A stretch of DNA of 64,000 nucleotides from Altererythrobacter sp. B11 (GTDB taxonomy: Bacteria > Pseudomonadota > Alphaproteobacteria > Sphingomonadales > Sphingomonadaceae). Position 1 is the stretch's first letter, and every line of letters begins with the position of its first letter. The translations under genes and the position numbers were made by a program. The stretch lies in contig NZ_AP018498.1 in the NCBI RefSeq assembly GCF_003569745.1, forward strand, positions 930,001 to 994,000, read 5' to 3'. Of the stretch, positions 13,776-27,708 are shown piece by piece. The notes below the pieces were generated by a model. That model saw nothing but the letters and a program-made list of their open reading frames with translations, was not told the DNA's origin and searched no databases.

Positions 13776-13843
13776 CAGAGGTGCGCGGGCGGCCCCACGC
13801 CGCCCGCCGCCGCTGCCCGGATTTCCCCCAAGGGATTTGACAA

Positions 13844-18175
<4,332 letters not shown>

Positions 18176-18203
18176 TTCCCCCTCTCCTGTCGAACGGAAG
18201 AAG

Positions 18204-18234
18204 ACCCCGCCGGAGCGATCCGGCGGGGTTTTTC
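18204..18234 (+). terminator. rpoBC terminator
   Basis: A perfect 10-bp stem (18204-18213 with 18220-18229), AGCGAT loop and a TTTTT tail, 28 bases after the rpoC stop. Confidence 0.92.
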
Positions 18235-18313
18235 TTTGCGCCGCACAAGCGGCGTTGACCGGCTTCGCAGCCGCACCATCTATCCCTCATCCCACGAAAC
18301 GGAGTGCCTGCCG

Positions 18314-19423
18314 ATGCCGTCCACCGATGTCCTCTTCCAGCCCTTCACCTCACCCAAGCTGACGCTGCCGAACCGGGTGGTGATGGCGCCGATGACGCGC
18401 AACATGGCCCCCGACGGCGTGCCGGGTGCGGCCAATGCGGCCTATTACCAGCGGCGCGCGGAACATGGCGTGGGGTTGATCCTGTCGGAAGGAACGGTGG
18501 TGGATCGTCCGGCCTCGCGCAATCTGCCGAACATCCCCTTCTTCCATGGCGATGCCGCGCTGGCCGGCTGGCAGGGCGTGATCGAGGCGGTGCATGCGGC
18601 GGGCGGCCGGATGGGGCCGCAGATATGGCACACTGGCGGTGCGCGCACGCCCGAAGGCTATGAGCCCGGCCAGATCGACACGCCTTCGGGCCTCAACGGG
18701 CCGGACGATCCGCGCGGGGAGCCGATGAGCGAGGAGGCGATCGCAGATACGGTGGCGGCCTTCGCCAGTTCCGCCGCCGCCGCGAAGGAACTCGGCTTCG
18801 ATACGCTGGAGCTGCACGGGGCGCATGGCTATCTGATCGACCAGTTCTTCTGGTCCGGCACCAATCGCCGCACGGACCGCTATGGCGGCGCGACGATCGG
18901 AGAACGATCGCGCTTTGCCGCGGACGTGGTGGCGGCGGTGCGCGCCGCGGTGGGGCCGGATTTCCCCATCCTCTTGCGCGTCAGCCAGTGGAAGCAGCAG
19001 GATTACAATGCCCGGCTGGCCACCTCTCCCGAGGAGATGGAGCACTGGCTGCAGCCGCTGGTGGATGCCGGCGTGGACATTCTCCATTGCTCGCAGCGCC
19101 GGTTCTGGGAGCCGGAATTTCCCGAGGTGGACGGGGAGCAGGGCCTCAATTTCGCCGGCTGGGCGAAGAAGATCACCGGCGTGCCGACGATCAGCGTCGG
19201 CTCGGTGGGGCTTGATGGCGATTTCATCGGCACCTTCCAGGGCGGCTCGGCACATCATGCCGGGCTCGAAGGGCTGCTGGCGCGCATGGAACGCGGCGAG
19301 TTCGACCTGATCGCCGTGGGCCGCGCGCTGCTGAGCGATGCGGAATGGCTGGAGAAGGTGCGCGACGCGCGGCTGGACGAGATCCGCGACTTCGATCCGG
19401 CCAAGCTCGGCGTGCTCGACTGA
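18314..19423 (+). CDS. NADH:flavin oxidoreductase, old yellow enzyme family
   Basis: 369 residues, one FMN-binding TIM barrel. Family marks: LPNRVVMAPMTRN at the start of the barrel, the substrate-binding His pair H168-x-x-H171 in LHGAHGYLIDQFFW, the conserved NRRTDRYGG with a following GERSRFAADVV, and the FMN phosphate-binding end (DLIAVGRALLSD). Members reduce activated C=C bonds or nitro compounds with NAD(P)H. ATG 18314 matches the family; GGAG lies about 11 bases before. It begins after the rpoC terminator and has no obvious operon partner. Confidence 0.9.
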   Translation: MPSTDVLFQPFTSPKLTLPNRVVMAPMTRNMAPDGVPGAANAAYYQRRAEHGVGLILSEGTVVDRPASRNLPNIPFFHGDAALAGWQGVIEAVHAAGGRMGPQIWHTGGARTPEGYEPGQIDTPSGLNGPDDPRGEPMSEEAIADTVAAFASSAAAAKELGFDTLELHGAHGYLIDQFFWSGTNRRTDRYGGATIGERSRFAADVVAAVRAAVGPDFPILLRVSQWKQQDYNARLATSPEEMEHWLQPLVDAGVDILHCSQRRFWEPEFPEVDGEQGLNFAGWAKKITGVPTISVGSVGLDGDFIGTFQGGSAHHAGLEGLLARMERGEFDLIAVGRALLSDAEWLEKVRDARLDEIRDFDPAKLGVLD

Positions 19424-19489
19424 GCGCCCCAGAAGGCGCGCGGGTGGGGCAAGGCTTCACCCGCGCGCGCTTTCTTCTATAGGGCGCGG

Positions 19490-20821
19490 ATGGTCATCAC
19501 GCGCTTTGCCCCTTCGCCCACCGGCCGGCTCCACGTCGGCAATGTCCGCACGGCGCTGCACAATTGGCTGCTGGCGCGCAAGGCCGGGGGCCGCTTCCTG
19601 CTGCGGATCGACGATACCGATGCCGCGCGCAGCGAGGAACGCTTCGTGGACGCGATCCACGAGGATCTCGCCTGGCTCGGCCTCGACTACGATGGGGAGG
19701 AACGGCAGTCCGCGCGGCTGGCAGTCTATGAAGATGCCTTCGCACGGCTGCGCGCGGATGGCCGGGTCTATCCCGCCTATGAAACGGCGCAGGAGCTGGA
19801 CCTGAAGCGCAAGGTGCTGCTCGGCCGTGGCCTGCCGCCGATCTACGATCGCGCGGCGCTACAGCTCACCGAGGCGGAGCGGGCAGCGAAGGAGGCGGAG
19901 GGCGTGGCCCCCCACTGGCGCTTCCGCCTCGACCATGACGAGCCGATCGCATGGGAGGACGGCATCCGCGGCGCGCAGCACTTCGATGCGGCGCAGCTCT
20001 CCGATCCGGTGGTTCGGCGAGCCGACGGATCGTGGCTCTACATGCTGCCGAGCGCGGTGGACGACATTGCCATGGGGGTGACGGACGTGCTCCGCGGAGA
20101 GGACCACGTGTCCAACACTGCCGTGCAATTACAAATGTTTACCGCACTTCATGCTGCACCTCCGCGGTTCGCGCATGAGGCGCTGCTGGTGGGGCGCGAA
20201 GGCAAGCTGTCGAAGCGGCTCGGCGCGCTCGGCTGCGATGCTTTGCGCGAGGCGGGGATCGAGCCGGAAGCGCTGCTCGCCCTGCTCGCGCGGCTCGGCA
20301 CGTCGCAGCCGGTGGAGCCGGTGGCGGAGCGAAGCGCGCTGGTGGCGGGTTTCGATCTCGCCAGCTTCGGCCGCGCCCCGGCGAAGTTCGACGATGCGGA
20401 ACTGGCCCGGCTCAACACCGCGATCATCCACCAACTGCCCTATGCGCGCGTGGCGGAGCAACTGCCCGAAGGCATGGGCGCCGAGGCTTGGGAGGCGATC
20501 CGGCCCAATCTGGAGACCCTGGCCGATGCGGCGGACTGGTGGCGCATCGTCACCGGCCCGGTGGAGGCGCCGGACATGGACGCCGAAACGCGCCACTTCC
20601 TCACCCTTGCTGCCGATGCGCTGGAGGATGTGAACTGGGGCGATGATCCCTGGCGCGCGCTCACCGGCGCGCTCAAGGAGAGCACCGGCCGCAAGGGCAA
20701 GGCACTGTTCCTGCCGCTGCGCCAGGCGCTGACCGGGCGCGACCATGGCCCGGACATGCACCTGCTGCTGCCGCTGATCGGCCGGCAGCGCGCGCAGGAC
20801 CGGCTGCGCGCCGCCGCCTGA
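19490..20821 (+). CDS. gltX: Glutamyl-tRNA synthetase
   Basis: 443 residues, class I aminoacyl-tRNA synthetase. The HIGH-type motif reads HVGN at 15-18 in APSPTGRLHVGN; KLSKR is at 239-243; LLRIDDTD and GEDHVSNTA are typical of GluRS. Length and the C-terminal helical domain distinguish it from the short GluQ-RS paralogue. Alphaproteobacteria often have two GluRS copies, one charging tRNA-Gln for later amidation by GatCAB; which type this is cannot be told by eye. Confidence 0.93.
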   Translation: MVITRFAPSPTGRLHVGNVRTALHNWLLARKAGGRFLLRIDDTDAARSEERFVDAIHEDLAWLGLDYDGEERQSARLAVYEDAFARLRADGRVYPAYETAQELDLKRKVLLGRGLPPIYDRAALQLTEAERAAKEAEGVAPHWRFRLDHDEPIAWEDGIRGAQHFDAAQLSDPVVRRADGSWLYMLPSAVDDIAMGVTDVLRGEDHVSNTAVQLQMFTALHAAPPRFAHEALLVGREGKLSKRLGALGCDALREAGIEPEALLALLARLGTSQPVEPVAERSALVAGFDLASFGRAPAKFDDAELARLNTAIIHQLPYARVAEQLPEGMGAEAWEAIRPNLETLADAADWWRIVTGPVEAPDMDAETRHFLTLAADALEDVNWGDDPWRALTGALKESTGRKGKALFLPLRQALTGRDHGPDMHLLLPLIGRQRAQDRLRAAA

Positions 20822-20917
20822 CCCCACCCTCCGCCGCGGGGGAAGGAAGGCCATCTGTGCCAAAAAGGCCACAGCGGATATCCCGCTGCGGAACAGGGCT
20901 TGATTTGTGCGCCGCGA

Positions 20918-20938
20918 TAGAATGTAATGATATTACAT
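20918..20938 (+). promoter_or_regulatory. Zur-like operator at the -10 of the zinc receptor gene
   Basis: A perfect 17-bp palindrome, arms ATGTAAT and ATTACAT around GAT (20922-20938), overlaps a TAGAAT -10-like box (20918-20923). It lies 27 bases before the start of a ZnuD-like receptor. Zur sites in proteobacteria are AT-rich palindromes of this size with TGTTAT/ATAACA-like arms. Zur binding is inferred from that resemblance and from the gene downstream. Confidence 0.6.
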
Positions 20939-20965
20939 ATGCTGCAGTTTCAGGACGAATCACCA

Positions 20966-23122
20966 ATGAACGCCTTCCGGGTTTCGCTTCTCCTCACCGC
21001 CTCGCTTCTCACCGCCTCCCCCGCACTGGCCCAATCCACCCCTGCGCCTTCCTCCCCCGATACGGAGCGGCCGGCGACCACCGCGGATGATTTCCACGGG
21101 CCGATCGTGGTGACGGCCGCCGGCCTGCGCCGGCTGGATGTGCTGGCGGGCACCTCCGTGCTCGACGGGACGGAGCTGCTGCGCGATCTCGATTCGCAGC
21201 TCGGCGAAACGCTGGCCAAGCTGCCGGGCGTCAGTGCCACCAGCTTCGCGCCTGGCGCATCCCGCCCGATCCTGCGCGGCTTCGGCGGGGAACGGGTGCG
21301 CGTGCTGACCGACGGTGTGGGTGCCATCGACGCATCGGGCACCTCGGCCGATCATGCGGTGACGGTGGACCCGCTGATTGCCGAACGGATCGAGATCCTG
21401 CGCGGCCCGGCGGCGCTGCTCTATGGCGGGCAGGCGATCGGTGGTGCGGTGAATGTGATCACCAAGCGCATTCCGCCCTCTGTGCCGCAGGAGCCGATCC
21501 ATGTGGACGCTCTCGCCAGCGTGGACAGCGCCTACAACCGGCGCGAAGGAGGCCTGTCGGTCGATGTGCCCGTGGGCAGCAGCGTGGCCTTCCACGTCGA
21601 TGGTTCCTACCGCAATACCGATGATGTCGACATTCCGGGCTATGTCGCCTCTCCCTCCCTTCGCGCCGGCCTGCTGGCCGATGCGGCGGAAGAGCAGGAG
21701 GAAGGCCATCTGGACGAGGCGGCGGAGCTGCGCGAGACGGCGAACGTCCGCGGCAAGCTGCCGAACAGCTGGACCGAAACCTATACGCTGGGCACGGGCG
21801 TCGCCTTCTTCTCCGGCGATAGCAATATCGGCGTCTCCTTCGACTATTACGACACCAACTATGGCGTGCCCGGCCTGCCCGGGATCGGCCATGTGCATGA
21901 TCACGAGGACGGCGCAGCCGAAGAGGCCGCCGAAGAGGAGGATCATGGCGAGGAGAATGTCTCCATCGGCATGAAGCGCTATCGCGTGGACCTGCGCGGC
22001 ACGCTGGATCTGGGTGAAGGCTTCTTCGAGAAGGTGCAGACCCGCTGGGGCTACAGCGATTACACCCACACCGAGTTCGAGGGCGCCGAAACCGGCACCA
22101 TCTTCGACGTCGAAGGCGTGGAAGGCCGGGTCGAGCTCGTTCAGTCGCGGCGTGGCGGCTGGCAAGGCTCGATCGGCGGGCAATATTCGCATGTCGATTT
22201 CTCCGCCACGGGCGAGGAAGCCTTCGTGCCGCCGAACAAGACGGACAGCTTCGCCCTGTTCACCGTGCAGGAGGTCGATCTCGATCCGATCGAAGTGGAA
22301 GCGGGCGGGCGCTACGAGCGCACCACAGTGGATGTCGCCGCGCTGGGTGAGAATCGCGATTTCGATGCCTTCTCCTTCGCCGCGGGCGCGTCCTATCGCG
22401 TGGCGGCCGAAGTGCGGGCGGGCGTGAATCTCTCCCGCGCCGAACGCGCCCCTTCCGCGCAGGAGCTGTTCGCCGACGGGCCGCATGTCGCCACCCAGCA
22501 GTATGAAGTGGGCAATGCCGCGCTGGACAAGGAAGGCTCGTGGGGCGTGGAGGGCTATGTGCGCGGCGATCTGGGGCCGGCACGCTTTTCCGCCAGCATC
22601 TATCGCAACTGGTTCGACGGCTTCATCTTCCTGTCCGAAACCGGCGACGAGGATGACGGGCTGCCGGTCTACCAGTTCCTGCAGCAGGATGCCGACCAGT
22701 GGGGCATCGAGGGCGAGGTGAGCCTGCCGCTGTATGCCAGCGGGGATTTCTCGCTGCAGACCGACCTGCGCGGGGCTTATACGCGGGCGACGCTGGCCGA
22801 TGGTACGCCGGTGCCGCGCATCCCGCCGTTCAACCTGCTCGGCGCGCTGGAGGCGCAGGCGGGCCATTTCGACCTGCGCGGCGAAGTCGAATGGTATGAC
22901 CGGCAGGATCGCATTGCCCCGCTGGAAACGCCGACCGACGGCTTCACCTTCGTGAACCTCTCCGTCGCGTGGCATCCGCTGGAAGGCAGCAACAATGTGA
23001 CGCTGATCGCCCAGGTGGACAATGTGTTCGATACCGAAGGCCGCCGCGCGGCCAGCTTCACCAAGGATTTCGTGCCCCTGGCGGGCCGGAACTTCAAGCT
23101 GAGCGCCCGCGCCAGCTTCTGA
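20966..23122 (+). CDS. znuD: ZnuD-like TonB-dependent zinc receptor
   Basis: 718 residues: signal peptide ending ASPALA, plug domain from about residue 45 (LPGVSATSF, ASRPILRGFGGERVRVL, SADHAVTVDPLIAERIEILRGP), then a beta-barrel ending in an aromatic-terminated strand NFKLSARASF. The plug strongly resembles ZnuD of Neisseria. About residues 303-330 form a His/Glu/Asp-rich loop (GHVHDHEDG, EEDHGEE), the expected external zinc trap. It imports zinc across the outer membrane using TonB energy. The Zur-like palindrome upstream implies induction under zinc starvation. ATG 20966 is chosen from the signal peptide. Confidence 0.87.
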   Translation: MNAFRVSLLLTASLLTASPALAQSTPAPSSPDTERPATTADDFHGPIVVTAAGLRRLDVLAGTSVLDGTELLRDLDSQLGETLAKLPGVSATSFAPGASRPILRGFGGERVRVLTDGVGAIDASGTSADHAVTVDPLIAERIEILRGPAALLYGGQAIGGAVNVITKRIPPSVPQEPIHVDALASVDSAYNRREGGLSVDVPVGSSVAFHVDGSYRNTDDVDIPGYVASPSLRAGLLADAAEEQEEGHLDEAAELRETANVRGKLPNSWTETYTLGTGVAFFSGDSNIGVSFDYYDTNYGVPGLPGIGHVHDHEDGAAEEAAEEEDHGEENVSIGMKRYRVDLRGTLDLGEGFFEKVQTRWGYSDYTHTEFEGAETGTIFDVEGVEGRVELVQSRRGGWQGSIGGQYSHVDFSATGEEAFVPPNKTDSFALFTVQEVDLDPIEVEAGGRYERTTVDVAALGENRDFDAFSFAAGASYRVAAEVRAGVNLSRAERAPSAQELFADGPHVATQQYEVGNAALDKEGSWGVEGYVRGDLGPARFSASIYRNWFDGFIFLSETGDEDDGLPVYQFLQQDADQWGIEGEVSLPLYASGDFSLQTDLRGAYTRATLADGTPVPRIPPFNLLGALEAQAGHFDLRGEVEWYDRQDRIAPLETPTDGFTFVNLSVAWHPLEGSNNVTLIAQVDNVFDTEGRRAASFTKDFVPLAGRNFKLSARASF

Positions 23123-23132
23123 TCGGAACGGA

Positions 23133-23168
23133 GCCGGGAAGGGGGGCAGTGCGCCCTTCCTTCCCGGC
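23133..23168. terminator. Hairpin between convergent znuD and NTF2-fold gene
   Basis: CCGGGAAGG (23134-23142) pairs with CCTTCCCGG (23159-23167). There is no T run, so it may act as a barrier to convergent transcription rather than a full terminator. Confidence 0.4.
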
Positions 23169-23174
23169 TGCCGC

Positions 23175-23795
23175 TTACAGGTCCTTGTAGTGGAAGGGGG
23201 CGATCACCGGTTCGGGATAGGCCTCGTAGTTGAAGCTCGGCGGCAGGTCGGGCTCCAGCCCGTCCACGCTGCGCAGCAGCTTCACCCCGCCCGCGGCCCA
23301 GCCGCCTTCGTATTCGGCGTAGAAATTGATCACCCCGTGGAGCTTGGCGATGCGCCATTTGCCGTCCACGCGGCGATATTCGTTTTCATAGGTCGCCTCG
23401 CCCCAGCGGGCCTGCTTGCCCAGCCAGCCGATGGTGATGAAGGTGCGCCAGCGCGCCTTGGCGGTGCCGGCTTCGCTGTCCACATGGATCACCGGCTGCA
23501 GCTGCATGTGGTTGAAGATTACGCCATATTCGTAAGGCGGCAGGCGCTTCAGATAGGCGCGCACCCGCTTCTGCCCCACGTAGACGCCACGCCCGGCGAT
23601 CTCCAGCGTGCCATCCTCCGCGAAGAGATCGGCCGCTTCGTCCCACATCCCCTTGTCCACATAATAGCCATAGGCGCCCTGCAGGTTCACGAGGTCGCGA
23701 TAATCCTCGGCTTCCAGCGCGCGCTTTTCCAGCGCTTCGGTTCGGGCAGCCAGCGCCGCCAGCTGTTCACGCAGTCGGGTAGTTTCGTCGTCCAT
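23175..23795 (-). CDS. NTF2-fold (SnoaL-like) protein with N-terminal coiled coil
   Basis: 206 residues. Residues 1-28 look like a short coiled coil (MDDETTRLREQLAALAARTEALEKR). The remainder fits the cone-shaped SnoaL/NTF2 fold: DLVNLQGAYGYYVDKGMWDEAADLFAEDGTLEI near the start, then YEYGVIFNHMQLQPVIHV and WRIAKLHGVINFYAEYEGGW. Such proteins are isomerases, dehydratases or ring-hydroxylase small subunits, but many have no known substrate. AGGAGAGG precedes the ATG. Function unknown; it is immediately upstream of dcd on the minus strand only by position (it lies downstream of dcd by 28 bases). Confidence 0.7.
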   Translation of the reverse strand: MDDETTRLREQLAALAARTEALEKRALEAEDYRDLVNLQGAYGYYVDKGMWDEAADLFAEDGTLEIAGRGVYVGQKRVRAYLKRLPPYEYGVIFNHMQLQPVIHVDSEAGTAKARWRTFITIGWLGKQARWGEATYENEYRRVDGKWRIAKLHGVINFYAEYEGGWAAGGVKLLRSVDGLEPDLPPSFNYEAYPEPVIAPFHYKDL

Positions 23796-23823
23796 GAGCC
23801 TCTCCTTTTGGGAGAGATGTGCC

Positions 23824-24378
23824 TCAAAGCCGGGGCAGCGTCACCCCGCGCTGGCCCATATATTTGCCGGAGCGGTCGGCGTAGCTCGTCTGGCAGGGCT
23901 CGTTGCCCTTCAGGAACAGGAACTGGCAGGCGCCTTCATTGGCGTAGATCTTCGCGGGCAGCGGCGTGGTGTTGGAAAATTCCAGCGTCACATGGCCTTC
24001 CCACTCGGGTTCCAGCGGGGTGACGTTCACGATGATGCCGCAGCGGGCATAGGTGCTCTTGCCCAGGCAGATCACCAGCACATCGCGCGGGATGCGGAAA
24101 TATTCCACGGTGCGGGCAAGGGCGAAGCTGTTGGGCGGGATCACGCACACATCGGTCTTGCGATCGACGAAGCTGTTGGCCGCGAAGTCCTTCGGATCGA
24201 CGATCGCATTGTCGACATTGGTGAAGATCTTGAACTCGTCGGACACCCGCGCGTCATAGCCGTAGGACGACAGGCCATAGGAGATGCAGCCTTCGCTCTG
24301 CTGCCGCTCCACGAAGGGTTCGATCATGCCCGAATGGCGGGCTTCGTCGCGGATCCACCGGTCGCTGAGAATCGTCAT
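23824..24378 (-). CDS. dcd: dCTP deaminase
   Basis: 184 residues, normal for Dcd. It converts dCTP to dUTP, feeding dTMP synthesis. Seen: [10 protein letters not shown] start, the GKSTYARCG loop, and [21 protein letters not shown] containing the conserved Glu and the trimer core. ATG 24378 matches the family N-terminus; six more codons are open upstream. It may share a transcript with the NTF2-fold gene 28 bases downstream. Confidence 0.95.
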   Translation of the reverse strand: MTILSDRWIRDEARHSGMIEPFVERQQSEGCISYGLSSYGYDARVSDEFKIFTNVDNAIVDPKDFAANSFVDRKTDVCVIPPNSFALARTVEYFRIPRDVLVICLGKSTYARCGIIVNVTPLEPEWEGHVTLEFSNTTPLPAKIYANEGACQFLFLKGNEPCQTSYADRSGKYMGQRGVTLPRL

Positions 24379-24438
24379 GCGCGATCGATTCCGCACTGCG
24401 CCGCCACGGGCAAGCCCGCCCGCACGCCGCGGCCGGTT

Positions 24439-27400
24439 TTATCCCCCGGCAAGCAGCGTGGCGTTGCCCCCAGCGGCGGTGGTGTCGATGCAGGTCACCC
24501 GTTCGGTGGCGAAGCGGGCCACGTAATGCGGGCCGCCGGCCTTGGGGCCGGTGCCGGAAAGCCCCTCCCCGCCGAAGGGCTGGCTGCCGACCACGGCGCC
24601 GATCTGGTTGCGGTTGACGTAGAGATTGCCCACCCGTGCACGCGATTCCACCAGCCGGCGGACCGAATCGATGCGGCTGTGGAGCCCCAGCGTCAGGCCG
24701 AAGCCCACGGCGTTGATCTCCTCGATCACCCGCTCGATCCCGCCGGAGGGGAAGCGGGCGACATGCAGCACGGGGCCGAAATTCTCCGCCTGCAGATCCG
24801 CGATGGCCCGGATTTCGATGATCGTGGGGGCGACGAAGTGCCCCTTCGCGCATTCGGAGGGCAGGTCGCGCTGCCACAGCCGCCGGCCCGCCGTTTTCAT
24901 CGCGGCGATGTGGCGGTCGAGCGAGGCCTTGGCCTCCGCATCGATCACCGGCCCGACATCGGTGGCGAGATCGGCGGGATCGCCGATCACCAGCGCTTCG
25001 AAGGCGCCGCGGATCATCGCCAGCATGGCGTCGGCCACGTCCTCCTGCAGATAGAGCACGCGCAGCGCGCTGCAGCGCTGGCCGGCGCTCTGGAAGGCGC
25101 TCGACATCACGTCGCGCGTCACCTGTTCGGGCAGGGCGGAGCTGTCCACGATCAGCGCGTTCTGCCCGCCCGTTTCCGCGATCAGCGTGGCGATGGGCGC
25201 ATCGCGCGCGGCGAGGCTGCGGTTGATCGCATGGGCGGTGGCGGTGGAGCCGGTGAAGGCGACGCCGGAGAGGCGGGGGTCGGAGGTGAGCGCGGCACCC
25301 ACGCGGCCGTCGCCCGGGGCGATCTGCAGCACTTCGGGGGGGATGCCTGCCTCATGGCACAGGTCGACCGCGAGGGCGGCGATCAGCGGCGTCTGCTCGG
25401 CCGGCTTGGCGATCACCGTATTGCCCGCCGCCAGCGCGGCGGCGGCGGGGCCGATGAAGATCGCCAGCGGGAAGTTCCACGGCGAAATCGTGGCGAACAC
25501 GCCGCGCCCGTGCAGGCGCAGCAGGTTCTGTTCGCCCGTGGGGCCGGGCAGCGGCTGCGGCGCGGCGAACAGCATCCGCGCCTCGCAGGCGTAATAGCGC
25601 AGGAAGTCCACCGCCTCGCGCAGTTCCAGCACGCTGTCGGCCAGCGTCTTGCCGGCTTCGCGCTGGCACAGGGAGAGGAACTCGGTCGTGTGCGCCTCGA
25701 ACAGATCGGCGGCCTTGTCGAGCAGCTCGGCCCGGGCCATGCCGCCCAGCGCATCCCAGCCCGGCTGCGCAGCCTGCGCCCGGCCGAGGCACAGATCGAC
25801 GTCCTGCGGCGAGGCATGGAGCACGGCGCCGACCAGACTGCCATCCTGCGGGGAACGGACCTGCGCCGCATTGTCCGGCATGTCTGACCGGCAGGTGGGC
25901 AAGGCCCGCCAGCGGCGCTCGTGCAGGCTCTCCAGCTCGGCCAGCAGCGGTTCGCGCACCAGCGGGTCCGCCAGATCCACGCCGGCGCTGTTGCGGCGGT
26001 TGGGGTAGATTGCGGCCGGCAGCGGGATCGCCGGATTGCGCTTCGGCTCCAGCGCGGCGAGCTGGGCAACGGGATCGGTCACCAGCTCTGCCACCGGCAC
26101 TTCCGCATCGGCCATGCGGTTGACGAAGGAACTGTTGGCCCCGTTCTCCAGCAGGCGGCGTACCAAATAGGCGAGCAATTCCTTGTGCCCGCCCACGGGG
26201 GCATAGATGCGCACCGGCGTGGGCTTGCCCGCTTCCTCGGCCGCCAAAGCGGCATAGACATCCTCGCCCATGCCGTGGAGGCGCTGGAACTCGAACTCCG
26301 TCTCCGGCCCTGCCGCACGGCCCAGCGCCTTGATCGCGCCAATGGTGTAGGCATTGTGCGTGGCGAAGGCGGGATAGATGGCATCCTGCGCCGCCAGCAG
26401 CCGATCCGCGCAGGCGAGATAGGAGACATCGGTGCCCAGCTTGCGGGTGAACACCGGATAATCGGGATAGCCGCCGACCTGGCCCAGCTTGATCTCGCTG
26501 TCCCAATAGGCGCCCTTGACCAGCCGCACCATCAGCTTGCGATCATGCTTGCGGGCCAGGCGGATCACCCAGTCGCACAGCGGGACCGCGCGCTTCTGAT
26601 AGGCCTGCAGCGCGAGGCCGAAACCCTCCCAGCCGCCGGAGAAGAGATCGTCGTCGGCCACCAGCGCCTCGATGATGTCCATCGAAAGCTCCAGCCGCTC
26701 CGCCTCTTCGGCGTCCACGGTGAAGTGAATGTCCGCATCGCGGGCCGCCATGGTCAGGTCGCGCAGCATCGGCAGCAGCGCGGCGCGCGCCGCCTCCGCA
26801 TGGTGGAAATCATAACGGGGATAGAGCGCGGACAGCTTCACGGAGATGCCGGGGCTGGCGCGCATCCCGCCGCGCCCTTCGCGCGCGAGGCGGGCGATCG
26901 CCGCGGCATAGCTGGCGCGATAGCGCTCGGCATCGGCGAAGGTCATCGCCGCTTCGCCCAGCATGTCGAAACTGTGGGTGAGGCCGCTCTTGCGCTCCGG
27001 TGCGGCGCGCTTCAGCGCCTCGTCGATGGTGCGGCCGAACACGAACTGGCCGCCCAGGATGCGCATGGCCTGCAGCACCGCCTTGCGGATCACCGGCTCG
27101 CCCACGCGGCCCACGGCGCGGCGCAGCGTGTTGGCCAACCCCGCTTCGGCACGGCGCCCGCCATGCAGCACCTGCCCGGTCAGCATCAGCGAGAAGGTGG
27201 CGGCGTTGACGAAGGTGGAATTGCTTTCGCCCAGATGCTCGGACCAGTCGATCTCGGCCAGCTTGTCATGGATCAGCGCGTCGGCCGTGCCAGTATCGGG
27301 CACGCGCAGCAGCGCTTCGGCCAGGCACATCAGGGCGATGCCTTCCTCTGTCCCCAGGCCGTAGCTTTGCAGGAAGGCGTCGAGCCCGCTCGCCTTGCGG

Positions 27401-27549
27401 GCGCGGGCCCCCTCGATCAGCCGCGCGGCCAGCGCCGCGGCTTCGCCATGCAGGGCGGAGGAGCGCGCCGCCTGCCCCAGCCGCTGCTCCACGCAGAGCT
27501 GTTCGTCCTGTCGGTATGCGGCGCGGAGAGTCGTTCGATCGAGAGCCAT
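24439..27549 (-). CDS. putA: Bifunctional proline dehydrogenase / P5C dehydrogenase
   Basis: 1036 residues. The first half is the FAD-dependent proline dehydrogenase barrel (LTHSFDMLGEAAMTFADAE, RLVKGAYWDSEIK); the second half is the aldehyde dehydrogenase domain with ETGGQNALIVDSS (catalytic Glu) and SAGQRCSAL (catalytic Cys). Together they oxidise proline to glutamate, channelling the P5C intermediate. E. coli PutA has about 1320 residues with an N-terminal ribbon-helix-helix repressor domain; none is visible here, so this is the non-DNA-binding form and regulation must come from another protein. Divergent from the thiamine-diphosphate enzyme gene across a 159-base gap. Confidence 0.95.
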   Translation of the reverse strand: MALDRTTLRAAYRQDEQLCVEQRLGQAARSSALHGEAAALAARLIEGARARKASGLDAFLQSYGLGTEEGIALMCLAEALLRVPDTGTADALIHDKLAEIDWSEHLGESNSTFVNAATFSLMLTGQVLHGGRRAEAGLANTLRRAVGRVGEPVIRKAVLQAMRILGGQFVFGRTIDEALKRAAPERKSGLTHSFDMLGEAAMTFADAERYRASYAAAIARLAREGRGGMRASPGISVKLSALYPRYDFHHAEAARAALLPMLRDLTMAARDADIHFTVDAEEAERLELSMDIIEALVADDDLFSGGWEGFGLALQAYQKRAVPLCDWVIRLARKHDRKLMVRLVKGAYWDSEIKLGQVGGYPDYPVFTRKLGTDVSYLACADRLLAAQDAIYPAFATHNAYTIGAIKALGRAAGPETEFEFQRLHGMGEDVYAALAAEEAGKPTPVRIYAPVGGHKELLAYLVRRLLENGANSSFVNRMADAEVPVAELVTDPVAQLAALEPKRNPAIPLPAAIYPNRRNSAGVDLADPLVREPLLAELESLHERRWRALPTCRSDMPDNAAQVRSPQDGSLVGAVLHASPQDVDLCLGRAQAAQPGWDALGGMARAELLDKAADLFEAHTTEFLSLCQREAGKTLADSVLELREAVDFLRYYACEARMLFAAPQPLPGPTGEQNLLRLHGRGVFATISPWNFPLAIFIGPAAAALAAGNTVIAKPAEQTPLIAALAVDLCHEAGIPPEVLQIAPGDGRVGAALTSDPRLSGVAFTGSTATAHAINRSLAARDAPIATLIAETGGQNALIVDSSALPEQVTRDVMSSAFQSAGQRCSALRVLYLQEDVADAMLAMIRGAFEALVIGDPADLATDVGPVIDAEAKASLDRHIAAMKTAGRRLWQRDLPSECAKGHFVAPTIIEIRAIADLQAENFGPVLHVARFPSGGIERVIEEINAVGFGLTLGLHSRIDSVRRLVESRARVGNLYVNRNQIGAVVGSQPFGGEGLSGTGPKAGGPHYVARFATERVTCIDTTAAGGNATLLAGG

Positions 27550-27708
27550 TGTCCGCCCTTGAACTTGGTTTCATCTGTAATCAAGCGCCGCACCCGGTGG
27601 ATGTGACCCGCTGTCGATGTTCGCCGGAATCACGCCGAGACGCAAATGGCCGCGCGCGATTGCCTCCGCCGGCGCCATCGCCTAGCCCGAGGAAAAGGGA
27701 GAGCGCAT

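Noticed and set aside
19338..19805. Plus-strand frame overlapping the end of the OYE gene and the start of gltX
   Set aside because: Out of frame with both real genes, Arg-rich composition, no ribosome site.
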